Below are positions 10,696-19,923 of a stretch of DNA of 64,000 bases, piece by piece. Origin of the DNA: Pseudoxanthomonas dokdonensis (GTDB taxonomy: Bacteria; Pseudomonadota; Gammaproteobacteria; Xanthomonadales; Xanthomonadaceae); NCBI RefSeq assembly GCF_001431405.1, contig NZ_LDJL01000011.1, positions 496,001 to 560,000 on the forward strand, read 5' to 3'. The position numbers and the translations under genes were made by a program. The stretch's first letter is position 1; each line of letters starts with the position of its first letter. The notes under the pieces are model-generated. The model was given only the letters and a program-made list of their open reading frames with translations, had not been told where the DNA came from and made no database searches.

Positions 10696-12597
10696 CTACG
10701 CAACCTGTTCGCTGCGCAGGCGTTCGGCGAAAGCGGCCACGGACATCGAGCCCAGGTCTTCGCCGGAACGGGTGCGCACGGCAATGGCGCCATTTTCCTT
10801 CTCGCGGTCTCCGACCACCAGCAGGTACGGCACTCGCTGCAGCGTGTGCTCGCGGATCTTATAGCCGATCTTCTCGTTCCGCAAATCGGAGCCGACCCGG
10901 AAGCCTTGTTTGGCAAGGGTTTTGCGGACCTCCTCGACATAATCGGCCTGGGCGTCGGTAATGTTCATGATCACCGCCTGGCGTGGCGCCAGCCAGGCCG
11001 GGAACGCACCAGCATGGTGCTCGATGAGGATGCCGATGAAACGCTCCATCGAGCCGACAATGGCCCGGTGCAGCATCACCGGGTGCCGGCGTTGGCTGTG
11101 TTCATCCACGTATTCGGCACCGAGCCGGCCCGGCATCATGAAGTCGACCTGCATGGTGCCCAGCTGCCAGGTGCGGCCGATGGCGTCCTTCAGGTGGTAC
11201 TCGATCTTGGGGCCGTAGAAGGCGCCCTCGCCCGGCAGTTCCTGCCATTCCACCCCGCAGGTGGTCAGCGCAGCGCGCAGCGCGTCCTCGGCCTTGTCCC
11301 AGATAGCGTCCTCGCCGAGGCGCTTTTCCGGGCGCAGTGCGATCTTGATCTGGATGTCCTCGAAGCCGAACGCGGTATATACCGCCAGCGCCTGCTGGTG
11401 GAAGGCGGTGACTTCGGCCTCGATCTGCTCCTCGGTGCAGAACACATGGCCATCGTCCTGGGTGAACCCCCGTACCCGCAGGATGCCGTGCAGCGCGCCG
11501 GACGGCTCGTTGCGGTGGCAGCTGCCGAACTCGCCATAGCGGATCGGCAGGTCACGGTAGCTGTGCAGGCCCTGGTTGAAGACCTGGACGTGGCCGGGAC
11601 AGTTCATCGGCTTGACCGCGTAGGTGCGCTTTTCCGACTCGGTGAAGAACATGTTCTCCTGGTAATTGTCCCAATGGCCGGACTTCTGCCACAGCGACAC
11701 GTCCAGGATCTGCGGGCAACGGACCTCGCCGTAGCCACTGTCCTGGTAGACCTTGCGCATGTACTGCTCGACCACCTGCCACAGCGCCCAGCCCTTCGGG
11801 TGCCAGAAAACCAGGCCGGGGGCTTCTTCCTGCAGGTGGAACAGGTCCTGCTGCTTGCCGATGCGGCGATGGTCGCGCTTTTCGGCTTCCTCGATGCGCT
11901 GGATGTAGGCGTCCAGCTGCTTCTTGTCGGCCCAGGCGGTGCCGTAGATGCGCTGCAACTGCTCGTTCTTGGCGTCGCCGCGCCAGTAGGCACCGGAAAT
12001 GCGGGTCAACTTGAAGGCTTTCAGGAACCGTGTGTTCGGCACGTGCGGACCACGGCACATGTCGACGTATTCCTGGTGGTAGTACAGGCCCATCTGGGTT
12101 TCGGCGGGCATGTCGTCGATCAGGCGCAGCTTGTAGTCTTCGCCACGTGACCTGAACACCTCGATGGCCTCGGCGCGCGGGGTCATCTTCTTGACCACGT
12201 CGTAATCCTGGGCGATCAGCTCCTGCATCCGCGCCTGGATGGCCTCAAGGTCCTCGGGAGTGAACGGGCGTTCGCTGAAGATGTCGTAGTAGAAGCCCTC
12301 GGCAATCACCGGGCCAATCACCATCTTCACTTCCGGGTACAGCTGCTTGACCGCGTGCCCGACCAGGTGCGCGCACGAGTGGCGGATGATTTCCACGCCC
12401 TCCTCGTCCTTGGCGGTGATGATGCGCAGGCTGGCGTCGTGGTCGATGACGTCGCTGGCATCGACCAGTCGGCCGTCGACGGCGCCGGCAATGGTGGCCT
12501 TGGCCAGGCCGGCGCCAATGGATTGCGCCACCTGCATGACCGAGACGGGGGATTCGAATTCGCGGCGGCTGCCGTCGGGAAGGGTAATCGTGACCAT
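10696..12597 (-). CDS. thrS: threonine--tRNA ligase
   Basis: 633 residues, full length. TGS domain (1-60; [13 protein letters not shown]). The editing domain has the HxxxH motif H73/H77 (HSCAHLVGH) and the later CRGPHVP. The class II catalytic core has the zinc-binding MNCPGH, motif-2 [24 protein letters not shown] and motif-3 [20 protein letters not shown]. The C-terminal anticodon-binding domain ends near the stop. First gene of the operon; a terminator-like hairpin lies only about 20 nt upstream of its start, inside the probable leader. Confidence 0.98.
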   Translation of the reverse strand: MVTITLPDGSRREFESPVSVMQVAQSIGAGLAKATIAGAVDGRLVDASDVIDHDASLRIITAKDEEGVEIIRHSCAHLVGHAVKQLYPEVKMVIGPVIAEGFYYDIFSERPFTPEDLEAIQARMQELIAQDYDVVKKMTPRAEAIEVFRSRGEDYKLRLIDDMPAETQMGLYYHQEYVDMCRGPHVPNTRFLKAFKLTRISGAYWRGDAKNEQLQRIYGTAWADKKQLDAYIQRIEEAEKRDHRRIGKQQDLFHLQEEAPGLVFWHPKGWALWQVVEQYMRKVYQDSGYGEVRCPQILDVSLWQKSGHWDNYQENMFFTESEKRTYAVKPMNCPGHVQVFNQGLHSYRDLPIRYGEFGSCHRNEPSGALHGILRVRGFTQDDGHVFCTEEQIEAEVTAFHQQALAVYTAFGFEDIQIKIALRPEKRLGEDAIWDKAEDALRAALTTCGVEWQELPGEGAFYGPKIEYHLKDAIGRTWQLGTMQVDFMMPGRLGAEYVDEHSQRRHPVMLHRAIVGSMERFIGILIEHHAGAFPAWLAPRQAVIMNITDAQADYVEEVRKTLAKQGFRVGSDLRNEKIGYKIREHTLQRVPYLLVVGDREKENGAIAVRTRSGEDLGSMSVAAFAERLRSEQVA

Positions 12598-12800
12598 GGA
12601 ATCAATACCGTAGAAAGCAAAAAAAAGAGCGCCAGGCGCTCTCGATTGGGACGAAGCGACTGGAAGAATCAGCAGGGGCAGCCGGTAGTGCTCATGTCAC
12701 ACGCTCGACGGGGCTTTCGCACCGTCACCTTGTTGTTCGCCGTGGAAACAAAGCCCGGCCGGCGCAGCCAGCGGGCACGGCTTATTTTAGGCCAATTGCC
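12598..12800 (-). promoter_or_regulatory. putative thrS leader with 8-residue leader ORF and attenuator
   Basis: The minus strand shows a TAAAAT -10-like box near 12790, then a stem of 7 bp (GGGCTTT/AAAGCCC, 12711-12756), then an ATG ORF at 12695-12669 encoding MSTTGCPC (Ser and two adjacent Thr codons), then the hairpin AGAGCGC-CTG-GCGCTCT followed by eight T (12642-12619), and thrS 22 nt later. The order is that of a transcription attenuator. The leader ORF has a weak ribosome site and only two Thr codons, so this is a hypothesis. Confidence 0.45.
12619..12642 (-). terminator. intrinsic terminator just upstream of thrS
   Basis: A perfect 7-bp stem with a 3-nt loop and a run of eight T on the minus strand. 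It could end the DUF2092 operon transcript (about 260 nt upstream) or act as the thrS attenuator. Confidence 0.85.
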
Positions 12801-12903
12801 GGCAGTGCACTACCGTCCCGGCCCGCTGCCCCCGCTTTGCTGGCGGGCGGCGACCGGCGCGGTCCGCGAGCCGCCAATGCGGCGGCCGCGGACGCGGGCG
12901 GGT

Positions 12904-13422
12904 TCAATACGGCGAATTGACCACTACGTACTGGACGTTGCTGCCTGCATATTGCGGCTGGTACCAGGTCGAACCGCACTGCTGGTAGGCGATGTTGTTG
13001 ACCATCACCGTCTGGCAGCCCGAAGACGGCACCGAGTTGACGATGGAACCGATCACCGCGGCCGTGGTCACCACCGCGGCGGTGGTGGCGATGGGGTGGT
13101 AGTGATCGTTCCAGTCGTTGTCCCAGCCATGATCAACGTCCACGTCGACATCGACATGACGGTTGGAATTGACGTTGACGTTGTGGTTGGTGTTGATGTT
13201 GCGATTGCTGTTGACGTTGCGGTTGTTGCTGACATTGCGGTTGCCGCCGCTGTTGCGGCTGACGTTGCCGCGATTGGGCGCGGCGGCGCGGTTGACACTG
13301 TGCGGTGCGCCACCGCGGGCACGCGGACCGGCCTCGGCATCGGCGATGAAAGTCTGCGGACAGCTCAACGCGGCCATGGCCGCCAGCACGGTCGACACAG
13401 TCAGGGCATGCAGGGTTTTCAT
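12904..13422 (-). CDS. exported Asn-rich protein
   Basis: 172 residues. A signal peptide (MKTLHALTVSTVLAAMAALS) is followed by a low-complexity Asn/Arg region (about 50-95) made of NRNVN-type repeats, then alternating VDVDVDVD, an aromatic His/Asp patch (GWDNDWNDHYH), a hydrophobic Ala/Val/Thr segment (IATTAAVVTTAAVIGSIV), and a C-terminal domain with two Cys (SGCQTVMVNNIAYQQCGSTWYQPQY). It starts four bases inside the upstream gene (ATGA overlap), so it is coupled to the DUF2092 protein. Function unknown. Confidence 0.8.
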   Translation of the reverse strand: MKTLHALTVSTVLAAMAALSCPQTFIADAEAGPRARGGAPHSVNRAAAPNRGNVSRNSGGNRNVSNNRNVNSNRNINTNHNVNVNSNRHVDVDVDVDHGWDNDWNDHYHPIATTAAVVTTAAVIGSIVNSVPSSGCQTVMVNNIAYQQCGSTWYQPQYAGSNVQYVVVNSPY

Positions 13423-14213
13423 TCGGCCACCTCCACTTCGGCAACGGTGACGACCTCGATTTCCTCGGCTCCTTCAGGCGGGCTGAAGGTGAAATCCGAT
13501 GCCGCCACTTTGGCTTGCGTATCCCAGTGCAGGACCGCGGTATAGGCGGGCCTGGCAGGATCGTTGTTGGCGGTCATCACCAGTTTCCGTGGCAACGGCG
13601 CATCGCCGCGTGACAGCCAGACCTGCCAGTCGACGTCACCTTGTCGCACTGCGTACTGGTCCAGCACCGCATCACCCATCTTCGCCGGCCCGACGTAGAT
13701 GGCCGAGCTCATCGGGGTGCGTCTGGCGATGTCGGTCCCCCACAGGAACAGATCCGCCAATGGCAGATCCCATTCGTGCTCCTGCGCCACCGCGACCATC
13801 CCCGACAGATCCGGCGGCGCCGGCAACGAGGCGTAATACTTCATCCGCGGCGCGTAGAGGGTGATGGTCTTGCCGTCGTAGAACAGCTCCCGGTCCTTGC
13901 GGTCGGTCTTGATATGCGCATACAACCCACCGGGGCGCTGCGCGCGATATTCGATACTGCCGCCGAACTGCAGCTTCTGCAGATCCTCGGTGACCATCTC
14001 GTCCCAGGTATCGGCCTTGACCGTGAAGCTTTTCAGCGAACGAAGGTATTTACCCATGTCGTCCAGCCGCGCGACCACGGTCGGATCGACCGCGGGCACC
14101 ATACTGCCGTCGGAACCATCGGCAGCGGCCTGCGCGGACGCCGGTCGTGGCCCGGCGCAGAACAACGCCGCCAGCAAAGCCACCGATAGCGGAGTCAACA
14201 ACTTCTGTTTCAT
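13419..14213 (-). CDS. DUF2092 family periplasmic protein
   Basis: 264 residues from MKQKLLTPLSVALLAALFC, a clear signal peptide ending near ASA-QAAADG. The rest matches the DUF2092 pattern: LDDMGKYLRSLKSFTVKADTWDE, RAQRPGGLYAHIKTDRKDRELFYDGKTITLY, YYASLPAPPDLSGM and ARRTPMSSAIYVGPAKMGD. The fold resembles LolA/LolB-type lipoprotein carriers, which suggests lipid or hydrophobic ligand binding in the periplasm (inference). The longer upstream reading is Arg-rich noise. It is translationally coupled to the exported Asn-rich protein. Confidence 0.85.
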   Translation of the reverse strand: MKQKLLTPLSVALLAALFCAGPRPASAQAAADGSDGSMVPAVDPTVVARLDDMGKYLRSLKSFTVKADTWDEMVTEDLQKLQFGGSIEYRAQRPGGLYAHIKTDRKDRELFYDGKTITLYAPRMKYYASLPAPPDLSGMVAVAQEHEWDLPLADLFLWGTDIARRTPMSSAIYVGPAKMGDAVLDQYAVRQGDVDWQVWLSRGDAPLPRKLVMTANNDPARPAYTAVLHWDTQAKVAASDFTFSPPEGAEEIEVVTVAEVEVAE

Positions 14214-14690
14214 AGCGTGCTCCAGAGTGTCGGGCATGCGCCCATCAAGAGGACGGCCAGGCAGACGCCCGGCCGCAAGCGCCGACCAATGGACGGCGGA
14301 CGAACAGGAAAACAAGCGAGGCCGAGGGCGTGGGCAGGCAGGCGCGGGCAGTTGGCGGCAGGACCCGCGGCGATCCGGGATTGGCGATTGAAGGGTCCAA
14401 GTGCGCGTCCTTACATCAACAGGTGGGTCATGCAGAACCCAGGAACCTGGACGACAGACGCGTCCTGTTCCTGCCCTTCGCCGAGACCAACCAGCCTCCG
14501 GGTCTACCCGGCGAGTCACTGTTATGCACCAGAACGATGGATCAGATCAAATACCGGGCTTGCCGCGCGAAGCAGGCAGGGCCGGCGCCGGCATCCGCGC
14601 AAAAAAAAACCGCCGGCCATTGCCGACGGTTTTCAATCTGTTGCCTGATGACCCGGGTACCAGCCTGACATGCCGCGGGACATCGATAAT
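14214..14690. other. non-coding stretch between DUF2092 gene and attL
   Basis: No credible gene: the open frames here are Arg/Pro-rich and without ribosome sites. The only clear element is the minus-strand terminator at 14601-14633, which is the original terminator of the tRNA-Val transcript before prophage insertion. Confidence 0.7.
14601..14633 (-). terminator. former tRNA-Val terminator, stranded at the left end
   Basis: On the minus strand the stem AAAACCGTCGGC/GCCGGCGGTTTT (one mismatch, 4-nt loop) is followed by nine T. It lies about 58 nt beyond the 3' end of the displaced tRNA-Val remnant, which was transcribed on this strand, so it would have been the tRNA terminator before integration. 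Confidence 0.75.
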
Positions 14691-14737
14691 CTGGTGGGCG
14701 GTACAGGGTTCGAACCTGTGACCCCTACCATGTCAAG
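14691..14737 (-). repeat. attL core: displaced 3' fragment of tRNA-Val
   Basis: 47 bp identical to 52442-52488. It covers the anticodon loop, T-arm, acceptor 3' strand and CCA of tRNA-Val; sequence diverges immediately after CATGTCAAG, where the 5' half would be. It is a remnant, not a functional tRNA. Confidence 0.95.
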
Positions 14738-14821
14738 CTAGGGTGACTGTAAGGAATACAACAACATAGCGATTCGCCGACCATCAACGGACAACTGAAA
14801 AACAAGGCTGGAATCAGCTGT

Positions 14822-14842
14822 GCGTGTCAGTTGCGTGTTAGT
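14822..14842 (+). repeat. putative integrase arm-type sites (left pair)
   Basis: Tandem GCGTGTCAGT and GCGTGTTAGT, 11 bp apart, 85 bp inside attL. The same 10-mer pair with the same 11-bp spacing and the same orientation occurs at the right end (52376-52396). The consensus GCGTGYYAGT fits integrase arm-binding sites. The rest of 14738-14970 shows no gene. Confidence 0.65.
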
Positions 14843-14970
14843 CCATGCCCGATGCTCAGTCGGGAGCGCGGTTGAGCGGCTTGCGGCGACCGGGGAAGTG
14901 AAGACGCAGCCCGCGCTGGCAGAACAACTGTCATGGATTCCTTCACGGCTGCCAATCAGCCGGCGCCGCT

Positions 14971-15210
14971 CTATCGTGTCGGGGCATTCCTACGCCCGAA
15001 TCCCGGCAGGCCGCCGCGGGCCGCGATCCACCGCTCGACGAAGCGCTTGCCCTGGGCGTGGCTGGCCGCCCTACCCTCGTGCCGAACGCCCCAGCCTTGG
15101 ACCCAGTGCCGCCCGTCCGCGTAGGCCACGCCCACGGTGCCGTAATGCCACCGCAGGTAGCTGTGGCCCTCATCTGAATCAATCCACTGGCACGGTGCCG
15201 GGAGCGGCAT
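14971..15210 (-). CDS. small phage protein of unknown function
   Basis: 79 residues, last gene of the late operon, 42 nt after the S74 tail fiber. The sequence has globular character (CQWIDSDEGHSYLRWHYGTVGVAYADG, QGKRFVERWIAARGGLPG), unlike the Arg/Pro-rich shadows around it. Not recognised; its position suggests a tail-associated or late accessory role. Confidence 0.65.
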   Translation of the reverse strand: MPLPAPCQWIDSDEGHSYLRWHYGTVGVAYADGRHWVQGWGVRHEGRAASHAQGKRFVERWIAARGGLPGFGRRNAPTR

Positions 15211-15252
15211 GCCGGCATGGTAGCGCCGGCTGGTGCAGGGGGTGAGATTGGA

Positions 15253-17121
15253 TCAGCCACCAAGCGCTGCCAGCCTCGCCTCTAGCGCATCCTGGCGCGC
15301 CGATTGCCCGCGCAATACGAACCATGCCAGTTCGGACGGGCGCAGGCTGTACCGGTCGCCTGCCGGCCTGTACTCCTGCACAAGCTCACGGCCCGCTTCT
15401 CTCGTAACGCTTCCATCTTCGTCTCGCTCTTCCGACCATTCATGCCACTTCTCAGGAAGCTCTTCCCACTCGTCATAGCAGACAAACCCGTAGGCGAACG
15501 GGTCAAGGCCGTGTGATTCCATGACGGCAATCACCGACTGGACGCCGGGACTGACGTGCAGGCGCGCTGCATCACCCTTCTCGGCCACGGCTGACAGGAA
15601 CTTGTAGACGCATGGCAGGCGCGATAGCTCTACAGCACAATCAATCTCCTTCTGAGTCATGTCCCGGAGTGGGGCTTTCTCGCGCTCGTCGGAGGTGTTG
15701 ATTGCTCCGGTAGCCGCATAAACAACAGACCATCGCTGGCCCGGCTTGCCACATGACATTTGGTTGTCTGTGCTGGACGCGCAGGAAGACGGCTCAATGT
15801 CGAAATAGCGAAGCGGGGTTGAGGAGTTGGCCGATGCTCCCATCCGAAGTAGGTTGGTGCCGAACTGGAAATCGACGCGGCTCGTTCCGCCAGAAAATCC
15901 GACAAACCCAGGGGTTCCACCCGGAGAGGTGGCGATGAGGCTTGACCCGGCTGGAGCTGTGTTTGGCTCAACCCACGTAGTCATCGTGCCAGCGCCGAAC
16001 GTCTTGTTGCCGGTCATTGTCTCGGCGCCAGCCAAGTGGACGACAGCGGAATCATCCGCCTTGCTGGATGGCGCGATGCCTGACCAGCTTTGCAGGTTGG
16101 CAGACAGGGTATAGGTCAACGTGCCGCTGCCGGTGACCGGGCCACCGCTTGGCGTCAGGCCAGTGGATGCGCCGAGATTGACACTGGTGACGGTGCCGGT
16201 GCCAGCCATCACCGCCGACCACGCACCATCCTTCCGGCCATAGGTAGTGCCGTCGCTGGGCGCATCGCTGATGTAGTCGGCGTCATTGGATAGATCCGAC
16301 ACGTTGTCGCCCGGCTGGAGAGCCGTGGGAACCAACGCCGCCTCTGCCGCCTTCAGGTGGACATAATTTCCCGGCTCGCCGCCTTGCAGGTTGCCCAGCT
16401 CATTGTGGTCGATGGTGGACGGGTCAATGGCTGTCAGCAGCAGGATATTGACATCGGTCCAGTCGGTCAGCGGGTTCGGCCCTGCATCAAGCAGGGCGAC
16501 CGGAATGGATGATGCATCATCGCCGACCGGGGTTGATGTGCCGGTGACAAGGAACCTGCCCCATGCGTCATCGTCAACCTGCGACTGCCCGTAGAGAATC
16601 GAATTCTCGGTGAGCAGCTTCAGGATGCCGCGATGGTCTTGGCCAGTGCGGTCAACGCGGTTGAAGATGAACTCGGTTGCCAGTGCCGGCGCGGTTTCCG
16701 CGTTCGCCGAGAATTGGCCCCATGTCGGCGCGGCCACGCCCGGCGCCCACTGATAGGTGGCGAAGGTGCCGATTCCGCTGCCGGTCTGCAGGTTCCAGCC
16801 GCGCTCTCCATTGCCGTTGGTGCCGTAGTAATAGCCCGGGGGCGGCAACGCAACGTCGTTGTCGAGGATGATGGATACCATCCCGTCAGCCGGCGTGCCG
16901 AATACGCGCACGCTGTTGGGGCCGACGATGGTGAATGGCGGTATCTGGCTCTCTTCCAGCGCGGTCAGCCGGGCCTCAATCTCGGCCAGCTCGGCGCTAT
17001 CGCCCTGGGCCCGGCGCACGAAAGAGAGCAGCTCGCGAAAGAAGTCGTACCACTCCTTCGTGGTCGCGCCGCGGCCATCAGCGATTGAGGATTGGACCCG
17101 CGGCAGAATGGGGTTGACCAT
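15253..17121 (-). CDS. phage tail fiber with C-terminal peptidase S74 chaperone domain
   Basis: 622 residues from MVNPILPRVQSS. A short helical N-terminal part (TTKEWYDFFRELLSFVRRA, coiled coil to about 60) is followed by a long Gly/Ser/Thr-rich beta region (70-480), and by an intramolecular chaperone domain beginning at NTSDEREKAPLRDM (Ser-Asp dyad with downstream Lys, as in S74 autoproteases) through GVQSVIAVMESHGLDPFAYG. S74 domains promote trimerisation and then cleave themselves off. The ATG overlaps the preceding gene's TGA, so the two tail proteins are coupled. Confidence 0.85.
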   Translation of the reverse strand: MVNPILPRVQSSIADGRGATTKEWYDFFRELLSFVRRAQGDSAELAEIEARLTALEESQIPPFTIVGPNSVRVFGTPADGMVSIILDNDVALPPPGYYYGTNGNGERGWNLQTGSGIGTFATYQWAPGVAAPTWGQFSANAETAPALATEFIFNRVDRTGQDHRGILKLLTENSILYGQSQVDDDAWGRFLVTGTSTPVGDDASSIPVALLDAGPNPLTDWTDVNILLLTAIDPSTIDHNELGNLQGGEPGNYVHLKAAEAALVPTALQPGDNVSDLSNDADYISDAPSDGTTYGRKDGAWSAVMAGTGTVTSVNLGASTGLTPSGGPVTGSGTLTYTLSANLQSWSGIAPSSKADDSAVVHLAGAETMTGNKTFGAGTMTTWVEPNTAPAGSSLIATSPGGTPGFVGFSGGTSRVDFQFGTNLLRMGASANSSTPLRYFDIEPSSCASSTDNQMSCGKPGQRWSVVYAATGAINTSDEREKAPLRDMTQKEIDCAVELSRLPCVYKFLSAVAEKGDAARLHVSPGVQSVIAVMESHGLDPFAYGFVCYDEWEELPEKWHEWSEERDEDGSVTREAGRELVQEYRPAGDRYSLRPSELAWFVLRGQSARQDALEARLAALGG

Positions 17122-17945
17122 CAGGCGACCTCGCGAGTGCCTTTGGCCTCGTAGGTAAACGGCACCGGGCTGGTGATGTTCCAGCCGGAGAAGTCGCTGT
17201 TCTCGTCGGTCGAGAATCGGACGGTAAAGCCGGTTGGAGACGATGCCGTGAGCGTCAGGCTCGGGACGGTGCCAAGCGCCGTCACGCCGTTGTGGGTCTG
17301 CGTGATGTTGATGTGCCACAAGGCGTCGAACGGCACCGGGAAGGTCACCGACACCTGCGTATTCTCCGAGCCACTGGCCGGCGCCGAGCCGGAGCCGCAC
17401 TGCACGAAATATTTGGTTTCGTCATCGGTCACGCCGGCCAGGAACGTCTTGGCCGTGCCATCGACCACGATGTCGGGATCCACGGGCGGCTCGGGCTCGG
17501 GCAAGTCGGTCAGCACGTAGCCGGCGCCGTCGGTCACCGGCACCTGGCCGGTTGAGCCGGTGGCATCCGGCATCTGGCGCACGTCCTCCCACAGCAGGTT
17601 CACGCCGTCATTGGTCAGAAACTTGCCCGTCTCTCCGGACAGTGCCGGAATGGTCAGCGCGGTGTCGCCGCCGGGGATGACATCACGCGTCCAGATGGTC
17701 GCGCCCAATGCATCCTTCAGCACCACGGTGTAATTGCCATTGAGGAAGATATTGGTGTTGGCGCGGCCAGCGCTGTCCAGGACCACCGGGTTGCTATTCG
17801 GGATGGCCAGCCCATCGTCTGACCACGTCGTGCGCAGATCCGTGGTGCCAAGGTCGTAGAAGGTCAGCGAGCCGCCGGATACCGGCTCAATGCCGAGCAG
17901 GTCGGGGAATACGGGCGCGGGGTTGTAGAACCGATAGGCGGGCAT
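17121..17945 (-). CDS. phage tail fiber/tail-attachment protein
   Basis: 274 residues. The N-terminus (YNPAPVFPDLLGIEPVSGG, then TFYDLGTTDLRTTWSDDG and VVLDSAGRANTNIFLNGNYTVVL) is a module seen at the start of many podovirus tail fiber and tailspike proteins, probably binding the tail hub. The C-terminal half is a beta-rich domain (ENTQVSVTFPVPF). Coupled to the S74 fiber, it may serve as the adaptor that anchors it (inference). Lies downstream of an intrinsic terminator. Confidence 0.75.
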   Translation of the reverse strand: MPAYRFYNPAPVFPDLLGIEPVSGGSLTFYDLGTTDLRTTWSDDGLAIPNSNPVVLDSAGRANTNIFLNGNYTVVLKDALGATIWTRDVIPGGDTALTIPALSGETGKFLTNDGVNLLWEDVRQMPDATGSTGQVPVTDGAGYVLTDLPEPEPPVDPDIVVDGTAKTFLAGVTDDETKYFVQCGSGSAPASGSENTQVSVTFPVPFDALWHINITQTHNGVTALGTVPSLTLTASSPTGFTVRFSTDENSDFSGWNITSPVPFTYEAKGTREVA

Positions 17946-17959
17946 GATGGCTCCAAAGA

Positions 17960-17982
17960 AAAAGCCCCGGATGGCCGGGGCT
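17960..17982 (-). terminator. intrinsic terminator inside the late operon
   Basis: AGCCCCGG-CCAT-CCGGGGCT followed by TTTTTC on the minus strand, between the last ejection gene and the tail fiber pair. It would end most transcripts arriving from upstream unless Q-type antitermination is active. Confidence 0.75.
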
Positions 17983-18002
17983 GTGTGTGGTAGATTTCGC
18001 GA

Positions 18003-18218
18003 ATGAAGGGATTTCTGATTTCGCAGCTGATGTGGCCGCTGGGGTGCCTGGTGTTCCTGTCAGGCCCGTACCTGCTCACGCGCCTGATTTGGCGCTACAT
18101 GCCCGACTGCTGGCTCAAGCGGCTGCTGTTCACCGCCTGGTATGAGACGCCGGCCGAACCCTGGTTCAGGGATAAAGCCGGTCGAACTCAGCAGCTGGAA
18201 CCGACTGACCGCCGGTGA
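18003..18218 (+). CDS. possible membrane moron gene on the opposite strand
   Basis: 71 residues, plus strand, in the gap between minus-strand late genes. One or two hydrophobic segments (LMWPLGCLVFLSGPYLL, LKRLLFTAWYE) and a basic/polar tail. Its last 50 nt overlap the neighbouring gene antisense. There is no strong ribosome site. Independent, oppositely oriented membrane genes in late regions are often lysogenic-conversion genes, but this one could be spurious. Confidence 0.4.
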   Translation: MKGFLISQLMWPLGCLVFLSGPYLLTRLIWRYMPDCWLKRLLFTAWYETPAEPWFRDKAGRTQQLEPTDRR

Positions 18219-19923
18219 TGTCGATTTCCAGCGGGCGGTCGTTCCCGTAGGAAGCCGCGCCGGGCAGCGCCATGCGGTTGGCAATCTTGGCTGCAGCCTT
18301 GGCGCTGATGCCGGGGTTCTTCCGCATCAACAGCTTCGCCAGCGCCGTGCTGTCCAGCGCACGCGACACTGGGGCTGCCACGGCTGCGCCGGCCGCATAG
18401 CCTGGCCAGTTGACCGGATTGAACACGCCACCTGCCAGCATGTTCTCGGCGGTTCCCGATGACGGTGGTGCCTTCATGCGCTGGCCAATCTTCGCCAGTT
18501 CGCCCAGTTCGCCGCGGGTGCCAGAGGCCATTGCCTCCTTTGCCCCCTTGCTGTTGGAGACCGCGCCCATCAGCGACGGCGGGCTGATGTCGCCGTCCGA
18601 TGCTTTTGCCACCAGCGGCGCCAGCGTCTTGCGGTTGCCATACTCCTTCCGCAGCTGCGCCCAGGCGGCGGCATCTTCCGGGCTGATTGACTTGTCCATC
18701 GCACGGCGCACCGCGGTCTGTACGTTGCCGAGGAAATGCGAGGTTGGGCCGCCACTCTTGATGATTTGGCCCAGCTCCGAGTCGAACGCCTGGTATGCCC
18801 TGCCCGGTATGGTCACGCCATTGGGGCCGGTGACCGCCTGCGCGTACAGCCTGTCGATGGCGCTGTTGACATCGGCTGACACCTGCTGGCTGATGCTGGA
18901 GGAATCAGCGATGTTCTGCAGGCTCCGCACGAGTTGCTCGTCGACCTTCAGGTCGTTGCGACCGGTCAGATCATCGAACAGCCGAGACTGACGCGCCTTG
19001 GCCATACTGTAGACATTCGAGTCAACCCGGGCGGCATCCTCGCCAATGGTCGAGGCCAGCTGCTTGTTGAAGGAGGCCACCTGGTCAGCGTATCGCCCCT
19101 GCGCACCGGTAAACGGCATATTCCGCAGCATCGACTGCATGCGCTTGATGAAGGTCGAGTCCGACAGCTGCGCCGGCGTGAGGTCGATGCCCCTGGCGCG
19201 AGCGGCCTCGTAGACCGATCGGGCTTCCGGGCTGATGGAGGTGCCGGCCCGCGATGCCAGGGCGCCCAGGCCTTTGCCAAGACGCTCGCCCGCGGCACCA
19301 GCGCCAGCACCCAAGCCAACGTTGGTCAGCCGATTCTCACCCGTGGCCACCGGCTGCAGGCCGCCCATTACGGCGCCCTGGGCGGCATTGCCCAGCAGAG
19401 TGGTCGGCAGGAACGCCGCACGCGCTGCAGGCAAGCTGCGAAGTCCCGCCGCCGGCAGCAGCATTGTCGACAGGTAGCCGCCAACGTTGCCGGCCACGCC
19501 CGCCCCGGTGCCCATCAAGGGCTGCGACAGCCGGCGGTCCTCATCGATGGTGGCCTGCTGGTCAGCCAGCGAATTGCGCAGGTACTCGCCCGCGCTGCCG
19601 CCGTTCTCGCCGAAGATGACCGGGTTCGATTCCACCGCATAGCGCGCCGCGTCGGTGCCGGCTTGCTTGATGCCGCGACCGGTGTCGGCGAACGCCTTGC
19701 CCATGCCGGCCAGGAACTTGTCGACACCGGACATGCCATCGGTCGGGTTGCTCGGCGCGGGCGCCTCTACGGGGCGCTGCTGCGGCTGTTGCGGCGCGGG
19801 CAGGTCGGCCGGGGCCTGGTAATTCTGCTGCGCGTAGGCCAGCACCTGCTCCTGCGTGGCGTCATCTGGCGCGGTGACCTCGTAGCTGTTGCCGTCCGGC
19901 CCGGTGATTCGGTACTTCGCCAT
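18166..19923 (-). CDS. phage DNA ejection protein (P22 gp16-like position)
   Basis: 585 residues. It starts with MAKYRITGPDGNSYEVTAPDDATQEQVLAYAQQ, a short module common at the front of podovirus internal virion proteins, then a Pro/Gln linker (45-65), then Ala/Gly-rich amphipathic and weakly hydrophobic helices (about 130-230; GAGVAGNVGGYLSTMLLP) typical of proteins that cross the cell envelope during DNA injection. Third of three consecutive ejection-type genes, like P22 gp7, gp20 and gp16. Similarity to a named protein cannot be shown by eye. Confidence 0.7.
   Translation of the reverse strand: MAKYRITGPDGNSYEVTAPDDATQEQVLAYAQQNYQAPADLPAPQQPQQRPVEAPAPSNPTDGMSGVDKFLAGMGKAFADTGRGIKQAGTDAARYAVESNPVIFGENGGSAGEYLRNSLADQQATIDEDRRLSQPLMGTGAGVAGNVGGYLSTMLLPAAGLRSLPAARAAFLPTTLLGNAAQGAVMGGLQPVATGENRLTNVGLGAGAGAAGERLGKGLGALASRAGTSISPEARSVYEAARARGIDLTPAQLSDSTFIKRMQSMLRNMPFTGAQGRYADQVASFNKQLASTIGEDAARVDSNVYSMAKARQSRLFDDLTGRNDLKVDEQLVRSLQNIADSSSISQQVSADVNSAIDRLYAQAVTGPNGVTIPGRAYQAFDSELGQIIKSGGPTSHFLGNVQTAVRRAMDKSISPEDAAAWAQLRKEYGNRKTLAPLVAKASDGDISPPSLMGAVSNSKGAKEAMASGTRGELGELAKIGQRMKAPPSSGTAENMLAGGVFNPVNWPGYAAGAAVAAPVSRALDSTALAKLLMRKNPGISAKAAAKIANRMALPGAASYGNDRPLEIDITGGQSVPAAEFDRLYP

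Noticed and set aside
13140-13260. Repetitive DNA at 13140-13260 as a regulatory repeat
   Set aside because: It is the coding sequence of the Asn-rich NRNVN repeats of the exported protein.
14691-14737. A second tRNA-Val gene at the left end
   Set aside because: Only the 3' part is present; the 5' half is missing, so it is the attL remnant.
14943-15263. 106-codon minus-strand ORF overlapping the 79-residue phage gene
   Set aside because: Frame shadow: Ala/Pro/Ser/Arg-rich, while the overlapping 79-residue frame looks globular.
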